From Lingula anatina (lineage: Eukaryota > Brachiopoda > Lingulata > Lingulida > Lingulidae): 60,000 bases of DNA. Numbering within the stretch: position 1 is the first letter of the stretch; every line of letters begins with the position of its first letter. Shown in pieces: positions 12,514-27,600 of the stretch. The stretch spans positions 282,225 to 342,224 of the forward strand of contig NW_019775114.1 of NCBI RefSeq assembly GCF_001039355.2, read 5' to 3'. A program made the position numbers and the translations under genes. The notes beneath the pieces are model-generated. The model saw only the letters and a list, made by a program, of their open reading frames with translations. It was not told the DNA's origin and searched no databases.

Positions 12514-15500
12514 GTAATGGGTCCACACATCTTTTAATTAACTCCACATGCAGATAAATGGGTTATTAATGAGGATATTAATTATGGATTGTTGGGAAAA
12601 ATGGAGTTGATTAAGTTTTTGTAGCAGATCATCAATACAGATGATTATCTCCTCTTTTTCTTCCTCTTTCTCTCCTTCCTTCCTTCTCTCTCTCTCTCTC
12701 TCTCTGATGACATTACTAACTCTGATAATGAAGATTAGGGATGAGTCTCTCTCCAGATATTAATCGAGGAGATCAGACATACCTCTCTGAACTTGGAGAA
12801 GAAAATGTGTGATTTTATAGACATTGATTTATTTCAGTGTAAGATATGTTATAAATTTTTAACAGTATCTAAAGATTGGTAGATAAGAAAGGAGTTTATA
12901 TGGAGGAGCAGCCATCTTGAAATAAAGTATGTGAAATGAAAGAGAATATTGTTATGATAGTTTGGTTATGTTGGATAAAAAGTTGTCAGTTAACTAAAGA
13001 ATTTTAGTTTACAAATTATGTCTCCTATGTGGATGAACACTTATACCATTTAAGAAATGTGTAGTTATCTGTTTTATCATAGATGTTTATATGTTAAAAA
13101 TTTTAAGACATGAGGTGTAGATTTTTGATCATAAACATGAAAATGATGAAAGAGGAACAGTTGTAATTACCTGCCCCACAACATACACCTGTCGTATGTA
13201 CCACATCTTCTGTGCCTCCCCACCCCGCCACCCCCTCAACCGCCCCTTCTCCCCCCACCCCCACCCCCCACTCCCTCAACTGCCCCTCCCCCCAACCTGC
13301 TGCCCAGTCTCCTGTCTGTTACCTCTGGGGGTCAGTATTCCTGTTAAGGATCAGGAAGTTAAATCAACTGTGATAACCTCAGCTACAGGCTATGTGGACA
13401 GCCTGACACAAGAGAAAAGAGCAAACACACAAAATACAGAGAGAAAGTAGAATTGCAAATATCCATTTGTACTGGTAGCTTTTATCTGGGTTGATTGGTT
13501 AATGGTGGAGTATGTATTGATGAGGTAGCGGCTAAGGTGGGGGGGGGGGCATTTGGACAGAAAAGCAGCACTTTCATCTGCATCAGAATAGTGGAGAGTT
13601 TTTTGTAGTGACTGAAAAAATTAAGTTAATTCTTTCATGGAATTTAACTTGTATTTGGTGTTGATAGAGTATGTATAGGAAGGAGCAAGGGACTGAGAAG
13701 TTTGTGTGTGTGTTTGTGTGTGCATGCATTTGTGCATATATGTGGAAGAAGAGAGGAGTTACAAATGCTATTTGAAAAAAAGAAAACTGTAAATGTAAAG
13801 AAAATGTAAAAAATAATGAATTAAACCCTACAATAATCTGCCAGATGAAATGCCCTTGACTTGTTAATGACTTTGTACCTAAATTAGATATTTGACTTCT
13901 CTCTGATTAGATCTGACAGATGTAATGAGGAAAAACCCACTTATCTTCGTCTCTGGGACTTCATCCACACTATCTGTAACTTGTTATCTCTGCATGAAAA
14001 GACTTCATTTCAAATTTTCTTGCAGTGTCCTCTGTAATGGCTGATTATTTTGCCTGTATCAGAAAACAGAATGTCACCAGAGCTCTCCACTGTGGACTGG
14101 CATGTCAACAGTAATTGTCGCTTTAGTCAGTGACATTTTAGTTTAATAGCAAGCAATGAGAAATCCTGATAAAAGTTTAAAAGGGAGATACCTTTTATTG
14201 TTCAATTCAGGGTGAAGATTTGTGTTTTAATTTCCAAAATAGTTAATAATTCTTAATGGGTTTAGATGCTTTTGAATGTTTGTCATGGATTCTGTAATTT
14301 TTTTCTGAATTTATCAACTCTGAAATTTTGAAATGTATGCAGCAGGGAAGGTGTTTAAATTTTGTGAGTGATAATTTATCATACTTCAGACAATATAGGT
14401 GTTTATTGAATTTATGTGTATAAACCTTGATTAAATTTTTCAGTATTTTAGATCAGTGTTTTTTGTTAAAGGAATGAAGTGAATATCTCTCAGTATTTCC
14501 ATAATTTGTTCCTGACTTGTTTTACTATGGTTCTACCAGGTGCTTCTTAATCTTTATTTATTGATGGTTATTTGCTCTTTAAGAATTTATTCTTCACACT
14601 AAAAACAGAAAAAAGCCTGCAAGAAACAGCTGCATGCGAATAGTTAATCTGAGACCAGCGCTCGCTGTTGTAACGTTTGTTTTCAGTCAAGAAATATCCA
14701 CTTGGGGAATGAACAAATTGTTCCAAACTGTTACTTGATTGATTTTGTCTGCAGGGAAAACTGTATTGTAATTAGTTTGAGTTAATGAAAGTGTCGTTTT
14801 ATGTTCTTTTGTTAAATGTTAACAGGCCTTGTAAAGTTGTTTTAATAAAAAAAAATCAAATTCAGAAAATCAAGTATAATTGGTTTGGTGGATAAAATAT
14901 GTCTATGGGAAACGGATTGTCCATATTTCTTATGAGTACAGGGAGGGAATGATGTCATATACAGTTACTGGAAGTTGTGTTTTGATTTTTTTCTAAAGCC
15001 TTTTCAAGTCATTATCTCTGATATCTGCAGACACCTTAATACTCCCTGGTCACGGTTATGACGGAAGTTATTGTATTCAAGCCAAGTACATCCTAAACTT
15101 AGGACTCGTGCTGAGCAGAAAACAGGCAGTGGCAAGTATGGTAGTTGCTGCTTCATTCAGTTTGCTCAACAAAACAAACAGACATTTGGAGCAGTAAACA
15201 ATTCTGGGAGGGTTGCAATTGCANAGTTGACATGGAGGGGGACACTCAGTTGACATGGAGGGGGACACTCAGTTGACTGTTTTTACAATAAATAAATGTT
15301 GTTCTTATTAAAAATGAAAAATTAATAATCCAAAAATATAGTATATGTGTAGTAAAAGAAATGTGAAAATGAAAAAGAGTCATTCATCAAGTTTAGCCTG
15401 TCTCAGTACAGAATTGTGACATAGGGGCGCCATTGAAAGATCTGCTAAGTACAGAATGTGGGTAGTTTTTTATATCTCTTTTTCTTTTTTAAAATGCACA

Positions 15501-18500
15501 TTAAAACTTTGTCATTTTTAGACATGTATTTATGACAAAATGTTATTTGTGGCTTATTTTTTCCTTCAGTAGAGGATGCAGCTATTTTGCGTGGATGAAG
15601 CAGACGACTACGGATATCACATTTTTATTGTTTGACAGCCTGCTATACTGCTTCCAATATTCGTCGGAAGACCTTGTCTTTCAAAAAAAGGCAGAGATAT
15701 TGATGCATTATGACAGTGTGTCTATAATTTGTGACTCTGAACAGCCCGTAGTCTGCCTGAACTGAACAGCTCAGACTAAAATGGTTAGAAAGAAGAAGAA
15801 GATGATTTTTACCTCATGGATCTTGCCGCTTTCTTTGTTGTTAGCAGGAATCCAATCGCAGAGAACAGGTAATGGGTCCGCACATCTTTTAATTAACTCC
15901 ACATGCAGATAAATGGGTTATTAATGAGGATATTAATTATGGATTGTTGGGAAAAATGGAGTTGATTAAGTTTTTGTAGCAGATCATCAATACAGATGAT
16001 TTTCGCCTCTCTCTCTCTCACTTTCTGATGACATTACTAGCTCTGATAATGAATATTAGGGATGAGTCTCTCTCCAGATATTAATTGAGGAGATCAGACA
16101 TACCTCTCTGAACTTGGAGAAGAAAATGTGATTTTATAGACATTGATTTATTTCAGTGTAAGATATGTTATAAATTATTAACAGTATCTAAAGATTGGTA
16201 GATAAGAAAGGAGTTTATATGGAGGAGCAGCCATCTTGAAATAAAGAATGTGAAATGAGAGAATATTGTTATAATAGTTTGGTTATGTTGGATAAAAAGT
16301 TGTCAGTTAACTAAAGAATTTTAGTTTACAAATTATGTCTCCTATGTGGATGAACACTTATTCCATTTAAGAAATGTGTAGTTATCTGTTTTATCATAGA
16401 TGTTTATGTGTTAAAAATTTTAAGACCTAAGGTGTAGATTTTTGATCATAAACATGAAAATGATGAAAGAGGAACAGTTGTAACTACCTGCCCCACAACA
16501 CATACCTGTCATATGTACCACATCTTCTGTGCCTCCCCACCCCCCCACTCTCTCAACTGCCCCTCCCCACCCCGCCACCCCCTCCTCCCCCCCTCCCCCC
16601 ACCTCCTGCCCAGTCTTCTGTCTGTTACCTCTGGGGGTCAGTATTCTTGTTAAGGATCAGGAAGTTAAATCAACTGTGATAACCTCAGCTGCGGGCTATG
16701 TGGACAGCCTGACACAAGAGAAAAGAGCAAACACAAAATACAGAGAGAAAGTAGAATTGCAAATATCCATTTGCACTGGTAGCTTTTATCTGGGTTGATT
16801 GGTTAATGGTGGAGCATGTATTGATGAGGTAGCGGCTAAGGTGAGGGGGGGGGGCATTCGGACAGAAAAGCAGCACTTTCATCTGCATCAAAATAGTGGA
16901 GAGTTTTTTGTAGTGACTGAAAAAATTAAGTAAATTCTTTCATGGAATTTAAGTTGTATTTAGTGTTGATAGAGTATGTATAGGAAGGAGCAAGGGACTG
17001 AGAAGTTCGTGTGTGTGTTTGTGTGAGCATGCATTTGTGCATGTGCATATGTGTGGAAGAAGAGAGGAGTTACAAATGCTATTTGAAAAAAAAACTGTAA
17101 ATGTAAAGAAAATGTAAAAATAATGAATTTAACCCTACAATAATCTGCCAGATGAAATGCCCTTGACTTGTTAATGACTTTGTACCTAAATTAGATATTT
17201 GACTTCTCTCTGATTAGATCTGACAGATGTAATGAGGAAAAACCCACTTATCTTCGTCTCTGGGACTTCATCCACACTATCTGTAACTTGTTATCTCTGC
17301 ATGAAAAGACTTCATTTCAAATTTTCTTGCAGTGTCCTCTGTAATGGCTGATTATTTTGCCTGTATCAGAAAACAGAATGTCACCAGAGCTCTCCACTGT
17401 GGACTGGCATGTCAACAGTAATTGTCACTTTAGTCAGTGACATTTTAGTTTAATAGCAAGCAATGAGAAATCCTGATAAAAGTTTAGAAGGGAGATACCT
17501 TTTATTGTTCAATGCAGGGTGAAGATTTGTGTTTTAATTTCCAAAATAGTTAAAAATTCTTAATGGGCTTAGATGCTTTTGAATGTTTGTCATGGATTCT
17601 GTAATTTTTTTTCTGAATTTATCAGTTCTGAAATTTTGAAATGTATGCAGCAGGGAAGGTGTTTAAATTTTGTGAGTGATAATTTAGCATACTTCAGACA
17701 ATACAGGTGTTTAGTGAATTTATGTGTATGAACCTTGATTAATTTTTTTTCAGTATTTTAGATCAGTGTTTTTGTTGAAGGAATGAAGTGAATATCTCTC
17801 ACTATTTCCATAATTTGTTCATGACTGGTTTTACAATGGTTCTACTTGGTGCTTCTTAATCTTTATTTATTGATGGTTATTTGCTCTTTAAGAATTTGTT
17901 CTTCACACTAAAAACAGAAAAAAGCCTGCAAGAAACAGCTGCATGCGAATAGTTAATCTGAGACCAGCGCTCGCTGTTGTAACGTTTGTTTCCAGTCAAG
18001 AAATATCCACTTGGGGAATGAACAAATTGTTCCAAACTATTACTTGATTGATTTTGTCTGCAGGGAAAACTGGATTGTAATTAGTTTGAGTTAATGAAAG
18101 TGTCGTTTTATGTTCTTTTGTTAAATGTTAACAGCCCCTGTAAAGTTGTTTTAATAAAAAAAATCAAATTCAGAAAATCAAGTATAATTGGTTTGGTGGA
18201 TAAAATATGTCTATGGGAAACGGATTGTCCATATTTCTTATGAGTACAGGGAGGGAATGATGTCATATACAGTTACTGGAAGTTGTGTTTTGATTTTTTT
18301 CTAAAGCCTTTTCAAGTCATTATCTCTTATATCTGCAGACACCTTAATACTCCCTGGTCACAGTTATGACGGAAGTTATTGTATTCAAGCCAAGTACATC
18401 CTAAATTTAGGACTCGTGCTGAGCAGAAAGCAGTCAGTGGCAAGTATGGTAGTTGCTGCTTCATTCAGTTTGCTCAACAAAACAAACAGACATTTGGAGC

Positions 18501-18579
18501 AGTAAACAATTCTGGGAGGGTTGCAAATGTGACAAATTACTAAGATTTTTGGGGGCTTTTTCTGTTTACAATCAGGTAA

Positions 18580-18634
<55 letters not shown>

Positions 18635-21600
18635 GATAACTTTTGTTTTTAATTCAAACTGTCCAGGACTGTGATTCTGTTTCTTTGGATTTCTTAGAAA
18701 GCTGCTCTTAGCATGATTACCCAGGGGCAAGTAGCCCCAGAGCATGGTGGGATTGAAAACAGGCGAGGGAAATGGTAGAAAATCAAAATGAAAACCAGTG
18801 TCTCCTGGGCCATGAATGACATGTGCACTCTGACTTAAATTGCCCTTCTTGATGAGATTTTAACCTTTAAAATACCTTAAGAGGCCAAAGCCACTGAATT
18901 CAATAAACTTTGTAATTTACTAGAATTTCATTAGTACTTTTTCTTCCAGGGAAAGCCATTGACATTTCAGGTAAAATAAGTCAGTTTGGTTGTTGTTTAA
19001 GTGATGAAATCCTTTGGAGAGCTTTACATTTCACTATATTAACTACCCTTCATATTTCCATGGTGACCTCTGTGTACAGCGCTTTTGTGTTTTATGGCAA
19101 AAGAAATCTCGGAAGAAAATATTTATCCTTTCACTGATTCATCTGGTTAGGTTTGATCACAGAGTCGAGAGTGTGTCCTCTGCACAGGGGGAATACTATA
19201 TAGTATTGTGTTCTGTGGATGAAGTTTAGCAACCACTGGGCATTTACTGTCTGTGTGTCATTTAGAACAAAATATGAAACCAAGAGAGAATATTATGACA
19301 AATACAACTCCTACTTCTGATGGCATTAAGAGGAGACTTGATTTGTGACTTTTTGGCAAGGTTTTCCCATTTGAGCCTTGTGGGATACATTTTGAACTGT
19401 TAAGAATTCCACTAAAGAAATGTGCCCCAGGGACTTGCTGACTGGCCCGGACAGCCATCACGATGCCTTATTGGGGCATTTTGGTTCTACAGTCATCTGT
19501 ATAGTAAAATTGTCATTAAGACTATTTCAGGTTCAGGTTAGTGCAGTATCATACTTCCTTTAGTTTTCAAAAAATGTCCATTTTCATGGGAAAATTCCAT
19601 TAATTTTTAACACAGTTTTATTTGACCACTTCATATATATGGCATTATCGTGCAGAGTGATATTTAATAACATGTTTTTGGCTTTACAAAACTCAATATT
19701 TTAACAAAGTCTTGCATATCATTCTGTTTTATTTGATAATTGTCTGAACTATTTGTCCAGCTTGATTGTAAATTGACATGGCTTATATGTATATATGCCT
19801 GGCATATAAAACTATAAGCTTTGGAAAGCAGAGCAAGTGGAATACTAATTTGTAGCATTTAATGTTATCAGCTTTCCAAATCTTTTTTAGGAAGGGAAGG
19901 AATTTTGCTGAGAGACTGAAAGGCATCTCTGTTTCCCAGATATCTTATCACCAATCCTTTCTAAGACTGTCAATTTGTACCAAGATAAAACCAAAGTCTC
20001 TTTCCTGAGAGTAATTTATATCTAAGAAAGTAAGAAATATCTGTGTTGGATTAAGTAAGTTGTATTCAAGTCATACTAGGGACATAATTATATGATACCA
20101 ACTGAAATGAAAGAGCGTTTTTCTGATTAATGATTGCTTTTTTCTGAATTTTCCAATAGTTCAATTTTTCCTGATTCTGTTCAAAACTCAATCTTTGATC
20201 TATAGTTCCATTTTTAAAAAGAGACACTTGTCTGCCTCAAATTGGTCATCATGTTTTCTTACAAATACAGCATTTTATTTGGTTTACGAGCCAGCCACTT
20301 AGACTGCAGTTTTCTGCGGGTAATTTTTGTCTTGAGACAAGACTTGACATTATAGCTTAGCTTGAAGCATGCTTTGTTTTTGGACAGTCTTTTTGTGTAG
20401 GGCACTTATTGATAATATCCTCAAGTATATGTCTAAGAAAATAATGAAGATTGGTTTATCTCATCAAAGGGAGTTTTTTTTCTCTAGCATGATTTACTGA
20501 GTCTAGGTCAGTCGTCTCTGGATTAAGATGGATAGGACTTCTATGGAATCTTCGTGCCTTTAAACGAGTTTAGGACAAAGTAATACTTTAGCCATCAGTA
20601 ATCAAGTCGCTATATTGACTGGTTAATATGAAACAAAGGAACACCAGGGCATTGCATAGTGACTAATTATATCAAAGATATGATGGTAGCTTTTCAGGGA
20701 ATTGAATTTGATAGTACTGTATTTTTTTATTTCAGTTAAAATGTACTTTTACCTTTTTCTGCTTTCAAGAGCATGATATTGCACTATGATTCCTGTACCA
20801 CATTTCATGGCAGACCACCTGGTACAGTGTTGTGATTGTGTACCACATTTCATGGCAGACCACCTGGTTCAGTGTCGTGATCCTGTACCACATTTCATGG
20901 CAGACCACCTGGTACAGTGTCGTGATCCTATACCACATTTCATGGCAGACCACCTGGTACAGTGTTGTGATCCTGTACCACATTTTATGGCAGACCACCT
21001 GGTACAGTGTTGTGATTGTGTACCACATTTCATGGCAGACCACCTGGTACAGTGTCATGATCCTGTACCACATTTCATGGCAGACCACCTGTTACAGTGT
21101 TGTGATCCTGTACCACATTTCATGGCAGACCACCTGGTACAGTGTCATGATCCTGTACCACATTTCATGGCAGACCACCTGTTACAGTGTTGTGATCCTG
21201 TACCATAGTCCACAGCATAAAACAGGTTCCCTAACATGTCAACTACATCTATAGTATTACACAATGTTTTAAATGTTGGAAATTTTCTTGGTATAAGCAT
21301 TTAATTCAAATAATTTTACAATGTTGAAAAAATGCCTCTCTTAATGAATAAAAAATAATTATCCATGAAAGCTGTATCATTTTTAATATTCTGTGGTGTG
21401 AAACAATTAAAAAGCTCTCACCAAGCATTGGTTTCCTTGAATAGCAAACTATAGTCCTAATTGTTAAAAGGTTTTTGTCTTCCAGGGACTAGCTTTAGTG
21501 AAGTTTCTTTATCATTGTTATGCAGTCAAACAGAAAACTGCACTTCTTGCTCATTATTCTTTCAGAAGCTAAGTATTGCATCTTAGTTGCCGCATGGTTA

Positions 21601-24550
21601 CAAGTGGATTATCTTTTTCTCACAGGGCAAACAGAATGTAAATTTTAGTTTTCAAATATCATGTCTTTTACGACATACCATTTTAGATTTTTTTTCTGCT
21701 TCCTTTACATTGCCATAGTGTTTTGTAAAAGATCATTAATAACGTTTCAATGAAGGAAATTCAAGTGGACATGGAGCATTAAAAATTCAAATGGACGCTA
21801 AGCATTAAATGCCATTGTCTGCCTGTTTTACGCAATCCAGTGGTGTTTTACGGCTGTTGTAATGATGTTCTGTCTGAGCGAATACACTGTACACTGTGGC
21901 CATTTCTCAATTAATGAGATAAGATTATATCTGTGTCTATGGAATTTTGGAATAGAAATGAAACTTGAGTTTGTTACAGTCTGTTGACCACAAATCAGTT
22001 TAACCATGCATACAGCCATAAATGAAACCTATTTTATGACTTCAGGGGGTCAGGAAGTCTATATTAGATAAATTAATGCACAAATGATTATTTTTCTTGC
22101 TTCCAGTTATTTCTAATCAGACACCAAAGACATTTTGGAAAAAATATTTTGTTGATTACATAGTCAATGCTGTAGAATTCTGTATACAGATCAGGAAGAT
22201 ATTTCTAAGCTCTCAGTCAGGTATATTGAAATCTATTTCTAGCAAGTTCACATGGTCACGGATTACCAAAGATAAACGTGCATGCACCAGATATTAAAGT
22301 TTTAACAACAATTACTCATTTGTCGGGTGTAATTTTTAGCTGCCAATTTTGCTTCTATTAATAAGTGCAGAAAACCATTAGCAAGCATTTTCTCAAACTG
22401 CCAGTTCAATTAATGGTCATTTCCCAGTTGTTAAAATTGAATAAGGCTACCAGTGTTTCCAGTGACCTATAGATCTTAAAAAGGTCTATTTTTCTCTCAG
22501 GTAACTTTCAGGATAAAGAGGGTTTTTCATCCTCATTTCATCTCAAGATCTGTGGAAGGTTTTTGTTCTAGGTTTGACTGATAGTTCACATTCTCTTTAG
22601 TAAATGACCATATGATGCCTACTACCATCTGTTTTCACCTGAATATCTTCTTGTTAACTTCTGGGATTGGCTCAGAATAATGTGGTAAAGCCAACAGGGA
22701 AGGATAACCTCTGACTACATGGCTTTGAATACAAAACAGTCATCCTGCTATCTCTGACTTGGATAGTTTCTTTAGGAAGCATTAGGAAATGTTGACAAGT
22801 TAAAGATTTTACGTAACATCTCCTGAGACCAGATGTTTACCATGTGACATCTCCTATGGGTAAAGCACGGCTCATCTGTCAAAATAAAGATATTCTGAAG
22901 TTGTGTTTCTACTCAAGTTGTGTAGAACTAACTTAGAACAGTTCATCTCAGTAGGTCACATGATAGAAATTAGCACAAACCTGTCTAGAAGTTGGAGGTT
23001 TACCTCTATTACCTGTTGGCTGTGGCCGGGACAAAAGGATTACAACTGCTGCCTAGCTCATCAGTCAGACATTGTAAGAAAATGGCAGGGTACCAAGATA
23101 ACCCACCACCAATGTCTGAGAACACAACCTTCACTTGTCTGAAATTCTTGAGAAAATGATTTTATTTCTGGTTTGTGCTGATGGCCGCTGACTGGTGCTA
23201 TTAAAACTCCCTGTGTCTGGTCACCTGATTCTTTGTGGCAGCCATTACCATTATTTCACTAGAATGAAGGCAGAGTTGGCTAAGTTACCACAGTAGTAGA
23301 GCATCCCTGGGTAAAGTTACCACACTAGTAGAGCATCCCTGACTAAAGTTACCACACTAGTAGAGCATCCCTGGCTAAAGTTACCACACTAGTAGAGCAT
23401 CCCTGGCTAAAGTTACCACACTAGTAGAGCATCCCTGGGTAAAGTTATATGAAGAAGGTGTAATATCGTCTATAATATGTAAGGTACAGATAGGTCACTG
23501 AAAACACTTACGTAATGCTTATTGACATAGCACTGTTTGTCAAAAAGAGGCATTGTTTAAAAAAAAAGGATATTTGATTACAGCGGCCATTTTGCACTTC
23601 CCAGAGATTGTACTCTAAAGCAGTTGTTACAATAAGTGGTGGGCGAGATGTCTGCCAAGTATCTGTTTTCTGATGTCTGGAATATAATGGCTTTTTTCTT
23701 CAATCAGTTGAAATGCTACTTATATTTAAAGTGGTTGGTTTGTTAACATGACAATATGAGGATGCTGATAAATTGCTGATTATATTTGTACACTACAATG
23801 TGGTATGCGTTACCGCCCTATGTTATGAAAATTTGTATGTCATGTTTCCTTTGCGTGTCTTCTAAATAGGTTTTCAAGTTAGAAATTTGTGAAAAATATG
23901 TATGAAATAGTCTTCTGGAATAGCAGTTGTTTTGTTTGTGGTTGAATCATCATGCCATTTTGAAATATTATCCAGCAAAGACTTCATGTAAAGTACATTT
24001 TTATTCTGTGTTGAAGTGATCTACAAAATGAATTGTGTTGTCATAAAACCTAGTCTATATTGTCTACATTGTCTACATTGTCTACATTGTCTGTTGATGT
24101 ATTTATCAAGAAATACAAGCCATTAATCACCAAAATGTCAGAGTGATTTTTTTTGGTGTAGAAAATATCATGATACCAGTTACATATTTCCCAGTTTTTA
24201 TCCTAATTGTGCCCTAGTTTGAAATAGGCTGACAACTTTTCCTAATTAGTCTGTTAAATTAATTAACCCTTGGGCCTCCTGCTTATCACTATGTTAGAGA
24301 TAAGAAGGCGGGGCAAGTGGTAATTATGATTGACATCTGTCATTGATTTAACCAATCAGCCATCAGTGGGAAGAACCAAAGTAATCAGTGTGGTGCTAGT
24401 TTCGGGATATTTTACAGTCTGGTTTTTAGTGCAGTTATAAAAGTAAAAATGATATGTTAATTTCTTTATAATTCTCAATATAGACATAATTATTACTGTG
24501 TACTTAACACAATTTTTGCATAAACAATTGTTAAAAATGTAGTAATTTGG

Positions 24551-24617
<67 letters not shown>

Positions 24618-27600
24618 GCTTAAAGTTTCTGCATACATCAGCAGTTATGAAGGACCAAAATATAAAAAGATATCTGTCACTTTGCAAATTTATTTGATTA
24701 GTTTTTTCTTTCATTCATTTTATCATATATTTATTTGGACCCAAAAGTTGACAATTTTCCTATTTCTCCATGCTATAAGTTGCCAATACATTCCCTTGAG
24801 GTATATTGATGATGGTAATTGCGTTAAGCAAGAGCAGGTCGTGTTCTTAGTCTTAACAAGCCAAGACTGAGCATGAACAGGCCTCGGGAGAGGTGGTAGC
24901 AAACCTTTCATAACGGTTGGGGAGAGAGATCTCATATCTGGGAGGCCAGGAAGACACCCTGCGCCTCATTGGCTGAGACAAAGGCTATGTTAACTGGTCG
25001 ATATCTGACCAGCCCATAAAGAATTCTCACGTATTAAGTTACGTATATGACTTGTCTTTTTTCCTTCACTCCTGGTTGGTCTTTGAGTCGGGTCTGTAGG
25101 GACATAAGAGAGAAACCAGTCATCTCAGTTGGGAGAGACCTCAGCACCCTGTATACACAGCAGATGTGAACTATTTCATTAGCACTTTTATAAAAGTTCC
25201 TAGAAATTTGCTTTCCTCAGAAAATGCAGCCTAGGGTTTTAATGTGCCAGAGGTGCTGTGACTTCCTGTAAGATTCATTATCAGGATTTGTACCAAGTTT
25301 TCATTCATCTACCAGTTTTCTGTGCTGAGAGCAGAGGAAATAATTGGGAAGATTGCAGTTAACACCAGGAAGGTGCACGACAAGGTGGAAGTATTGACTG
25401 GTTAACTGGCTCGCCAGTTAATGAAGTCTTCTAGATGTAATTTGACGGGTTATTGAGTAGTGCATTCAGCTCTCAGCCTATGGTGTGAGCTACGACACAC
25501 ATTTCAATGGATAATTACTGCTCATTCTATCCAAATTTGATCACAACACTTGCTTAATTGGAATATAGCGTGCACTGGGGAGACCAGAGAGAGCGAGAAA
25601 GGAGTAGATGGGGTTGCCCTGTATTGGCCTATGTGAATAGTAAACTAACTAAACCAGGGGTTTTTTATTTTAAATCTTCCTATTTTTTGTAAGCCTTTAA
25701 AAAGACTGTTGAGTTCATTCTTCAAGTAAAATGAAGCTACAAAGAAAATTTGCCATATTTGACTTCAGTCAGGTGAAGATAAAGTGATAAAGTGTGTTCA
25801 TCAGATCTTTGTTTAAAATCCATGAGAATTTTTATCAGGAAATGCTTAAGTATGGCTGCATAATTGCTAAATTTTCCTTGTCTTCACACCCTATCCCAGT
25901 AAAGTACGACTTAAATATTTAGGTGAAATACTGGAAAAGTGCTTAATTGCAGGATTTCATGAAACTCTCTTGCCAGTTCAGTGTAGGTATATGTAGTGCA
26001 GATATTGATTGAGGGAGTTACACAGACATAATATGGCATTTGCCTGCCCCAATCTCTCCAATAGTTAACCTGTAATGCTGTATTAGAAGGAGAACTTACA
26101 ATTTTCCCATTATTAGTTGTTTAATCTGGTACTGCTTTATGAATAATTTGGTTTTTATTATCGACAAAAAGAAAATTAAATTTGGAAAATGTTTAATTCT
26201 TAAAAACCTTAATTTTTTGTCAATGGCTGTCATTTGGGAAGTAATTACTTGTCACAGTGTTTCATTGTAACTTGATATGTGAGCTGGTATATAATTTATT
26301 TAATATGAACTAAATCCAAAAGCAAGGTAAACACTGGTGATCTAGTGCAAGATGCCTTTGAAGTTTTTGGTTTTTTTCTTTAAAGAAACACGCTCCATTT
26401 AGAGGTAATCTAAATTAAGGATTAAGTTAAGCAGTGTTCATCCATTGACTTTTCAACTGGAAGTAAAGATAAGTCATCACTGTACTTACTGCAAAGCAGC
26501 CATTGGCAAACATATTTGTCAGCAAAAATGGTGTGAAAAAAGCCAATTGATTTCCCAGAATTTTCCCAATAGGTCACTATGGGATAACCTTAGGTAGTAT
26601 TAAGGAAAACTTGGTGGAAAAGCTGCTGTATTTAGAACTTGCTATTTTGGCAGCTTACAGTTTGATGCTTAAATAAATTTCTGCAGCCATAGTTTGTGAG
26701 GTGCAAAAGTGACATTGCCCAAAAGACAAAAGGCAGAGAAAATATATTTTAGACTTTTTGAAAGTTACAGTTTTCTAAGTGATAAAAAATTGAAAACAAA
26801 CAAAAAAAAGAACAGGATAACAAAGAACTGATCCTCTTTTGTTGTGTTAGTATAAGATTAGGTAAGCTTCCATGTGATTATCTCTTCTCCCTTCATTCAT
26901 CATCAAATATTATTGTCAGGTTGCATGCTGATTTATACTGTATTGTGTATCTTTTCATTTTTCCTACCAGGCAAATAAGTGATTGGAATAATTAGTCTGC
27001 AACCTCAAAACTCTGAACTTACTGATCGCTGTTTTGAAATAAGAAGAGAACAGTGTTGGTGCTGCCCCCTGATGGTAGTGTGCTGCAGGGGGGCTTGTAA
27101 TTGGCTAATTGACGTGTGAGGACAGCAAGGTTTTAATCATTTAGGATTTCCAGTATTTTGGAGTGGTGATGTGCTGACAGGAATACCGTATTGACTGGCA
27201 CGCGTGGAAAGTGCTCCTGGGATTGAATGCACTTAATGTTGGGGTTCTTGCTGAACCGTGTTCACCTTCACTCTGTCATGTCTGGCAAACTAACAAAGAA
27301 AACCGTGAAGACTTAATACAATTTAGGTCTCTTAGGAGACAATTCTGCTCTATGTTGGGCTGAAAATGTGGTTATTTCATCAGTCCAGTATAAAGACCAA
27401 TACCAAGTCTTCACTAACTTCTTGTCCATTTAAACGTCACCATTCACTTTATTGTTGATAAACTGGGCTAGAGCACATAGAATAAAAACAGAAAAAGTGA
27501 AAAAACTTTGATGCAGTTGGCCGGATCATTTGACTATTTGGCACAGTTTGTATCATCCTAGTACCAAGTATGACCATGGATAGAAAAGATCCCCAATTTG

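Larger units (their letters stand above)
11872..15223. repeat. Duplicated block 2, copy 1 (haplotype), holds signal exon A
   Basis: Runs from the end of the 23-bp minisatellite to the n at 15224. Includes signal exon A and the first part of the following intron. Other contents: a CT microsatellite (about 12651-12705), a C-rich tract (13208-13300) and a G run near 13540. Confidence 0.92.
15225..18526. repeat. Duplicated block 2, copy 2 (haplotype)
   Basis: Near-identical copy of about 11872-15223, starting directly after the n with two minisatellite units. It diverges at TTGCAA near 18526, just before a long T run. Confidence 0.92.
18634..24692. other. Intron or inter-exon unique sequence
   Basis: No exon supported. 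I looked specifically for a family Ig1 domain (Cys, Trp, D-x-G-x-Y-x-C) and found none. Contains the 45-bp and 32-bp minisatellites and a CT microsatellite, plus a short TCTACATTG repeat near 24056-24090. Confidence 0.55.
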
